From Bacteroidales bacterium (GTDB lineage Bacteria; Bacteroidota; Bacteroidia; Bacteroidales; JAFGXI01): a stretch of 39,227 bases of DNA. Made by a program: the position numbers and the translations under genes. Position 1 is the stretch's first letter; each line of letters starts with the position of its first letter. The DNA is taken from positions 1 through 39,227 of the forward strand of contig JAMOQL010000199.1 in the NCBI GenBank assembly GCA_027064025.1, given 5' to 3'. The notes beneath the pieces are model-generated. The model worked only from the letters and a program-made list of their open reading frames with translations, had not been told where the DNA came from and searched no databases. Positions 35,044-39,227 of this stretch are shown here, piece by piece.

Positions 35044-35269
35044 ATAATTATTTATTACAGATTTAATTAATATACAAAAGTATATTATTAACAAATCAAA
35101 TTTTATATTTTTATTTACACAAAAGCATATTTCTATCTCTGGTTAAATTTTAAATATTTTTGCAACACGGCAAGTACATAAAGTTCAATTTACTTTGGTT
35201 ATTATTTTTTTTCAATTAGTTACAGTCATTTTTACACTTAAAAAGCCATTTTTATATATCAAAAGATTA

Positions 35270-35277
35270 TATCTTTG
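35270..35277 (+). promoter_or_regulatory. Promoter -7 box for fbp
   Basis: TATCTTTG matches TAnnTTTG exactly, 28 bp before the fbp start at 35306. The gap from 35044 otherwise shows only AT-rich sequence. Confidence 0.55.
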
Positions 35278-35305
35278 CTATATCTAAAACATAGACTTCA
35301 CTAAT

Positions 35306-37306
35306 ATGGATTATTCTATTCATCCTCGGGATATTAAGCAAGAAGAGGTAAAAGAAAATATTAAATTCTTACAACTTTTATCAGAAAAGTTTCCCAATAT
35401 AGAATCTGCTAGTACAGAGATTATTAATCTTGAAGCTATTCTAAATTTACCAAAAGGAACAGAACATTTCCTTTCCGATATTCACGGAGAATACGAAACT
35501 TTTAAGCACGTTTTAAGCAATGCTTCCGGTGTTATCAGGCGCAAGATAAATGAAGTTTTTGGCGACAGATTAAGTAAGCAAGAACGACAAGAACTTGCCA
35601 CACTTATTTATTATCCTAAGAGCAGGTTGAGTATTAATCGTAAAGAAATTAATGGCGATATTGGTAAATGGTATGAAAATAAATTAATGCTTTTAATTGA
35701 AATTACTCGCATATTGGCATCGAAATATACTCGTTCCAAAGTACGTAAATCTTTACCTTCAGACTTTCAATATATTATCGAAGAATTATTAAATGTAAAT
35801 GAAAATCTAGTAAATAAAGAAGCTTATTTTTCAGCTATTCTTAAAAGTATTATTGACCTTGATAGAGCTGAAGACTTTATCTTTACATTAAGTAAATTAA
35901 TACAACATTTAGCAATAGACAGGCTTCATATTGTGGGCGATATTTTCGATAGAGGACCCTCTCCCGATAAGGTAATGGATGAATTACTAAAACATAAATC
36001 TGTAGATATTCAATGGGGTAATCATGATGTGGTATGGATGGGAGCAGCAGCAGGCAGCTTAGCTTATATTGCTATTGTAATTAGAATTAGTGCGCGATAT
36101 GATAACCTTGATACTTTGGAAGATGGCTATGGGATAAATTTGCATCCACTGATAAATTTTGCTTCAGAAGTATATGGTAACGATAAAGCAGACCTTTTTG
36201 TACCTAAATCCGGTATCGAAAACCTTAGTAGAAAACAACTAGCTCTTATAAAGCAAATTCATAAAGCCATTAGCATTATTCAGTTTAAATTGGAAGGACA
36301 AATAATCAAGAGAAATCCTCATTTTAAAATGGATAGTAGAACTATTCTGGATAAAATAGACTATAAAAAAGGAACTGTTATTATTGAAGACAAGGAATAT
36401 TCTTTATTAGATAATTATTTTCCAACTATCGACCCTTCAAATCCATTTAAATTGACTAATGCTGAGAAGGAAGTAATGAATAAATTACAAGATTCTTTTA
36501 TGCGAAGTGAAAAATTACAAAGACATATTACTTATCTCTATAATAAAGGTAGTATGTATTTGAAATATAATGGTTTATTACTATTTCATGGTGCTATTCC
36601 TTTAAATGAGGATGGAAGTTTCAAAGAGTTAATTTGGGATAACAAAAAATTAAAAGGAAAGAAATTATTAGATTATTTCGATGATATAGCTAGAAAAGCT
36701 TATTATTTAAGAGAAAAAAATAATTTTAAAACAAAGAGTCGTGATACTCTTTGGTATCTATGGTGCGGTCCCGACTCCCCACTATTTGGTAAAAAGAAAA
36801 TGGCAACTTTCGAAAGATATTTCTTAAAAGAGAAAGAGACGCATGCAGAAGATCGTAATCCATACTTTAACTATCGTGATGAAATAAACGTGGTGCAGCA
36901 TATTTTATCAGAATTTGGCTTGGATCCTAATAAAGGGCATATTGTAAATGGCCATGTGCCAGTAAAAGTAATAAAAGGAGAAAACCCTATTAAAGCTAAT
37001 GGGCAATTAATAGTTATCGATGGTGGAATGTCTAGAGCATATCAGAAAATTACCGGAATAGCCGGCTACACACTTATCTACAATAGCTTTGGCCTTGTCT
37101 TGGTTGCCCATCAAACTTTTGAATCGCAGCTATCAGCTATTACCGAGGGGAAAGATATGGTGTCTGATGCTAAATATTTGGCCAAAGTAAAAACTAGAAA
37201 GCGCGTTGCTGATACTGATATTGGAACAAAACTTAAAAGCGAAATATACGATCTAAAACTTTTACTTGCTGCCTATCATTATGCGCTTGTTAAGGAGAAG
37301 AAATAA
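35306..37306 (+). CDS. fbp: Class III fructose-1,6-bisphosphatase
   Basis: This gluconeogenic enzyme hydrolyses fructose 1,6-bisphosphate. The 666-residue length and sequence match the large class III (Fbp of Bacillus and Bacteroidota), a calcineurin-like metallophosphatase unrelated to the E. coli class I enzyme. Motifs: HFLSDIHGEYETFKH near residues 57-71, IVGDIFDRGPSPDKVMDEL near 210-228, IQWGNHDVVWMGAAAGS near 235-251, and later NGHVPVKV and the C-terminal VDGGMSRAYQ-like IDGGMSRAYQ. It is followed by 28 bp and then the tRNA gene. Nothing is missing. Confidence 0.95.
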   Translation: MDYSIHPRDIKQEEVKENIKFLQLLSEKFPNIESASTEIINLEAILNLPKGTEHFLSDIHGEYETFKHVLSNASGVIRRKINEVFGDRLSKQERQELATLIYYPKSRLSINRKEINGDIGKWYENKLMLLIEITRILASKYTRSKVRKSLPSDFQYIIEELLNVNENLVNKEAYFSAILKSIIDLDRAEDFIFTLSKLIQHLAIDRLHIVGDIFDRGPSPDKVMDELLKHKSVDIQWGNHDVVWMGAAAGSLAYIAIVIRISARYDNLDTLEDGYGINLHPLINFASEVYGNDKADLFVPKSGIENLSRKQLALIKQIHKAISIIQFKLEGQIIKRNPHFKMDSRTILDKIDYKKGTVIIEDKEYSLLDNYFPTIDPSNPFKLTNAEKEVMNKLQDSFMRSEKLQRHITYLYNKGSMYLKYNGLLLFHGAIPLNEDGSFKELIWDNKKLKGKKLLDYFDDIARKAYYLREKNNFKTKSRDTLWYLWCGPDSPLFGKKKMATFERYFLKEKETHAEDRNPYFNYRDEINVVQHILSEFGLDPNKGHIVNGHVPVKVIKGENPIKANGQLIVIDGGMSRAYQKITGIAGYTLIYNSFGLVLVAHQTFESQLSAITEGKDMVSDAKYLAKVKTRKRVADTDIGTKLKSEIYDLKLLLAAYHYALVKEKK

Positions 37307-37310
37307 TTTA

Positions 37311-37318
37311 TATATTTG
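37311..37318 (+). promoter_or_regulatory. Promoter -7 box for tRNA-Ala
   Basis: TATATTTG matches TAnnTTTG and lies 16 bp before the tRNA 5' end, starting 4 bp after the fbp stop, so the tRNA likely has its own start site. Confidence 0.5.
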
Positions 37319-37334
37319 CCAAATCATATTAATT

Positions 37335-37408
37335 GGGGGATTAGCTCAGCTGGCTAGAGCGTTTGACTGGCAGTCAAGAGGTCATCGGTTCGACTCCGAT
37401 ATTCTCCA
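37335..37408 (+). tRNA. tRNA-Ala (anticodon GGC)
   Basis: A full cloverleaf can be drawn. The acceptor stem gggggat/attctcc includes the G3-U70 wobble, the alanine identity element, plus another G-U at 5-68. The D arm begins TAGCTCAGCTGG. The anticodon stem is tttga/tcaag with loop CTGGCAG, anticodon GGC (reads GCC and GCU). The T arm is atcgg/ccgat with loop TTCGACT. The discriminator is A and CCA is not encoded. Confidence 0.95.
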
Positions 37409-37420
37409 CGTTGATTTACA

Positions 37421-37456
37421 AGCACTTATAGAATTTTTCTGTAGGTGCTTTTTTGT
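37421..37456 (+). terminator. Intrinsic terminator after tRNA-Ala
   Basis: A 13-bp stem (agcacttatagaa with ttctgtaggtgct, two G-U pairs) closes on a short T loop and is followed by a run of T residues. It starts 13 bp after the tRNA end. Confidence 0.8.
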
Positions 37457-37459
37457 TAG

Positions 37460-37481
37460 GTACCAACAAAAGTACCAACAA
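37460..37481. repeat. Direct repeat gtaccaacaa beside tRNA-Ala, possible integrase arm site
   Basis: Two copies of gtaccaacaa, 37460-37469 and 37472-37481, lie 50 bp past the tRNA. Short direct repeats next to a tRNA 3' end are usual for attachment sites of tyrosine-recombinase elements. No integrase gene is in the window, so this is inference. Confidence 0.35.
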
Positions 37482-37500
37482 TTAGAAAGTTAAGGAGGAA

Positions 37501-37590
37501 TTATTTAGTAATTAACCTTCGGTTTTGTGCTTCTTGTATGATAGGTTCAAGTCGTAAACCCTTAACGGAAGTATGCCTAATAAAAGGCAT
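37501..37590 (-). CDS. Possible 29-residue small protein gene
   Basis: An ATG at 37590 opens a 29-codon frame ending in TAA at 37501, with product MPFIRHTSVKGLRLEPIIQE followed by AQNRRLITK. An exact TATCTTTG promoter box lies 26 bp upstream on the minus strand (37616-37623). The start codon is inside a 6-bp hairpin (37573-37590). The basic, low-bias composition is protein-like, but the frame is short and no family is recognised, so chance cannot be excluded. Confidence 0.3.
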   Translation of the reverse strand: MPFIRHTSVKGLRLEPIIQEAQNRRLITK

Positions 37591-37776
37591 TGTTTATGTT
37601 AAAAAAAACTTTTGACAAAGATACGATAATTTAAAAAACTAGGTTTTAGAATATTTGAGACCAAATTACCCTATTGAGGTTGCTAATGGGATTGCAAAAG
37701 AGAAGAGAAGATTTGGAGTTGGTGGAAAAAAGGAGGCTTATTGATGATTAGATAATTTGTCATCCAAACCATCTAC
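37591..37776. other. Gap between possible small gene and AAA ATPase gene
   Basis: It contains the minus-strand promoter box TATCTTTG at 37616-37623 and otherwise only a 21-codon plus-strand frame (37686-37751, starting MGLQKRRED) that I judge to be chance or a remnant. No terminator-like hairpin is seen at the end of the ATPase gene. Confidence 0.35.
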
Positions 37777-38883
37777 TTACTTAAACCCAATCGCTTTCCT
37801 ATCAATCAAATTACTTTGATTATCCTCAGTATTAAATAAATCCCCAATCCTAATTGGTTCTTTACCATCATAAGATATATTATTTAATTCTGCAATTTTC
37901 TTAGCTTTTTCGATACTTAGTTCTTTAAATTCGTACCTATTAATAAGTCTCCCTTTACGCAAAAGAGCCTTGTCAATGTTTGCAATACCCGTATTAAAAG
38001 TACAAATTATTTTTATTCCAAAGGCATCGCTTACAAGTCCATCACTTAGATTTAATAGTGTAGATATTCCACCATCATTATTAGAAGTTCCTCTATTGGC
38101 TATAAGTTTCTCACTATCTTCAATTATTAATATGCTATTTTTATGCTCAATTAGAAAAGGTAATAAATCAGGACTGTTTAACTCCTTAGCCATAAACAGT
38201 GGTAAAAAGATAAATTTGCGATTTACCTTTTTTATTAAGTGCCTTATGTATGTTGTTTTGCCTGTACCAGGCAAACCATGTATTAATAATAAACCTGTTT
38301 TGTCTTTCTGTTTTAGGAAACTAAGTGCGCTTTTGTTAAACTCCTCAATATCATCATTATAATGAAGTTTTATGTCAATTTTATAGTTTTTTATCTTAAA
38401 TTTATTGAGGCTAAAACCATCAATATCTTTTGCAATCATATAAAAGTGATTTCGTCTCTTTTTCTTAGTGAATTTTAATATCTCTTTCTCTAATTTTAAA
38501 ACTTCTGTTAATTTAATAGAATCGTCATAAACAACATTATAGTAGTTGTTTTCAATCATTACAATAAACCCTTCCTTGATAATAATATAGTAAGTCATCG
38601 ATTCAATGTTATTTCTATAAATTTCATTAATTGAATTATCAATGTTTTTCTGACTAACTTGTATCAATGACCTTATTTGTCCTGGTTTGTTTTCAAGCGC
38701 ATAAGTTTTGATAATATAATCAGCAGCATCCTTGGCTTTATATTCATTTCGTATTCTTCGTTCATTAGGAAAACCTTTATAAAGTTCTAAAAATATTCGT
38801 GCTAAGAAATACTCATCACCACTAAATCCATCTAGGGTTAAATTGTTAATGTTGTTGAAATTATTCATTTTATTATTGTGCAT
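37777..38883 (-). CDS. AAA-family ATPase with unrecognised N-terminal half
   Basis: The 368-residue protein has an AAA core in its second half: Walker A HGLPGTGKTT near residue 205, Walker B SILIIEDSEKL near 254, sensor-1-like IICTFNTG near 293 and an arginine-finger segment LLRKGRLINRYEF near 308-320. This arrangement is like BCS1-type or bacterial stand-alone AAA proteins. Residues 1-190 are charged and show no domain I recognise, though YYIIIKEGFIVMIENNYYNVV could be a small beta fold. Start could be Met1 or Met6. It lies in the presumed integrated segment between the tRNA and a transposase, with a TATTTTTG box at 38913-38920. Possible roles include element maintenance or defence, both unproven. 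Confidence 0.75.
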   Translation of the reverse strand: MHNNKMNNFNNINNLTLDGFSGDEYFLARIFLELYKGFPNERRIRNEYKAKDAADYIIKTYALENKPGQIRSLIQVSQKNIDNSINEIYRNNIESMTYYIIIKEGFIVMIENNYYNVVYDDSIKLTEVLKLEKEILKFTKKKRRNHFYMIAKDIDGFSLNKFKIKNYKIDIKLHYNDDIEEFNKSALSFLKQKDKTGLLLIHGLPGTGKTTYIRHLIKKVNRKFIFLPLFMAKELNSPDLLPFLIEHKNSILIIEDSEKLIANRGTSNNDGGISTLLNLSDGLVSDAFGIKIICTFNTGIANIDKALLRKGRLINRYEFKELSIEKAKKIAELNNISYDGKEPIRIGDLFNTEDNQSNLIDRKAIGFK

Positions 38884-38912
38884 AGGAATGAATATTTTAT
38901 ATTATCGTTCTT

Positions 38913-38920
38913 CAAAAATA
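38913..38920 (-). promoter_or_regulatory. Promoter -7 box for the AAA ATPase gene
   Basis: TATTTTTG on the minus strand matches TAnnTTTG, 30 bp before the ATG at 38883. Confidence 0.4.
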
Positions 38921-39112
38921 GATAAAATTATTATTGCAGCATTTGTTTTTTCTTGCAATCATAAATTTATACGTTTGTGAGCATATCCCCAGCGTCAGAC
39001 TGTCTAAAAACCCTCTAAAATATTTTTAAATTATTAGTAAAATATTATATAATATATTAGGTTATTTTATTGATTATTAGTATCTTTATACTCTAATTAA
39101 GTGCCAATAACT

Positions 39113-39227
39113 ATGAAATACATCCAAGGAGTGGACAGGAATCAGACAGCTATTTTTCCAACAACGATGGAAATGGCAATTGACGAAGATAATGAAGTTA
39201 GAGTTTTATTGATTTTTTTGTTGAAAG
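39113..39227 (+). pseudogene. IS1182-family transposase, N-terminal start, apparently frameshifted and cut by window edge
   Basis: The frame from the ATG at 39113 reads MKYIQGVDRNQTAIFPTTME and then AIDEDNEVRV, the characteristic N terminus of IS1182-type DDE transposases. After VRV the family continues I-D-x-F-V. The current frame instead gives LLIFLLK, while the frame two bases further on gives I-D-F-F-V-E. An insertion of two bases or loss of one in the T-rich run near 39202-39206 would explain this, so the gene is probably broken. The IS left end is not defined; the gtcagactgtctaaaaa string at 38994-39010 is a candidate terminal region. Confidence 0.7.

Noticed and set aside
37266-37493. 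Plus-strand frame across the tRNA containing GGLAQLARAFDWQSRGHRFD
   Set aside because: This peptide is a translation of the tRNA-Ala gene itself and is a known annotation artefact.
37686-37751. 21-codon plus-strand frame starting MGLQKRRED
   Set aside because: It is short, lacks a promoter box and has no recognised similarity.
37421-38883. CRISPR array or second tRNA fragment
   Set aside because: No regularly spaced repeats and no copy of the tRNA 3' end were found after the tRNA within the window.

Overview
The window looks like a chromosomal segment of an AT-rich Bacteroidota bacterium, probably order Bacteroidales or a neighbouring marine or anaerobic group. The signs are gliding and type IX secretion lipoprotein genes (gldA, gldH), a type IX C-terminal sorting domain, a class III fructose-1,6-bisphosphatase, DUF3109, a PSP1-gldH-PBP1A cluster and many promoter boxes of the form TAnnTTTG, which is the Bacteroidota housekeeping consensus. 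I cannot name a species.

Layout. Bases 1-5815, mostly minus strand, hold a surface-sugar and sulfate-activation block: a winged-helix regulator with a degenerate nucleotidyltransferase-like tail, a UDP-sugar dehydrogenase, cysD, a four-helix-bundle gene, cysN and a VanZ-like gene cut by the window edge. The four-helix-bundle gene sits between cysD and cysN and is bracketed by two inverted arrays of 10-bp repeats; this is the most unusual structure in the window. Bases 6008-7599 carry a polyprenyl diphosphate synthase and DUF3109. Bases 8023-14178 (plus) carry prs, then a lipoprotein with a thioredoxin-like fold lacking CxxC, an M1 metallopeptidase with an apparent outer-membrane barrel at its C terminus, and lpxH.

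Bases 14180-20408 hold scattered signalling and envelope genes: a stand-alone receiver, a sigma-54 response regulator, a small membrane protein, an OmpA-family lipoprotein, an aminopeptidase P, a PlsC acyltransferase and a stand-alone Hpt protein. No histidine kinase is present. Bases 20513-26990 (minus) hold PSP1/RicT-gldH-PBP1A and the panD-flippase-rfaE2 operon. Bases 27447-37306 are mostly plus strand: glnS, gldA, a lipoprotein, a polyprenyl glycosylphosphotransferase, a BNR-repeat type IX secreted protein, two small minus-strand genes and fbp.

The right end changes character after a tRNA-Ala(GGC) gene. Its terminator is followed by a direct repeat, a possible 29-codon gene whose start codon lies in a hairpin, an AAA ATPase with an unrecognised N-terminal half, and the beginning of an IS1182-type transposase that appears frameshifted. 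This looks like the edge of an integrated element at the tRNA.

Common themes are cell-envelope construction (lipid A and heptose precursors, peptidoglycan, polysaccharide initiation, phospholipid acylation), surface export (gld genes, type IX cargo) and core metabolism (PRPP, pantothenate, fructose bisphosphatase, glutaminyl-tRNA).
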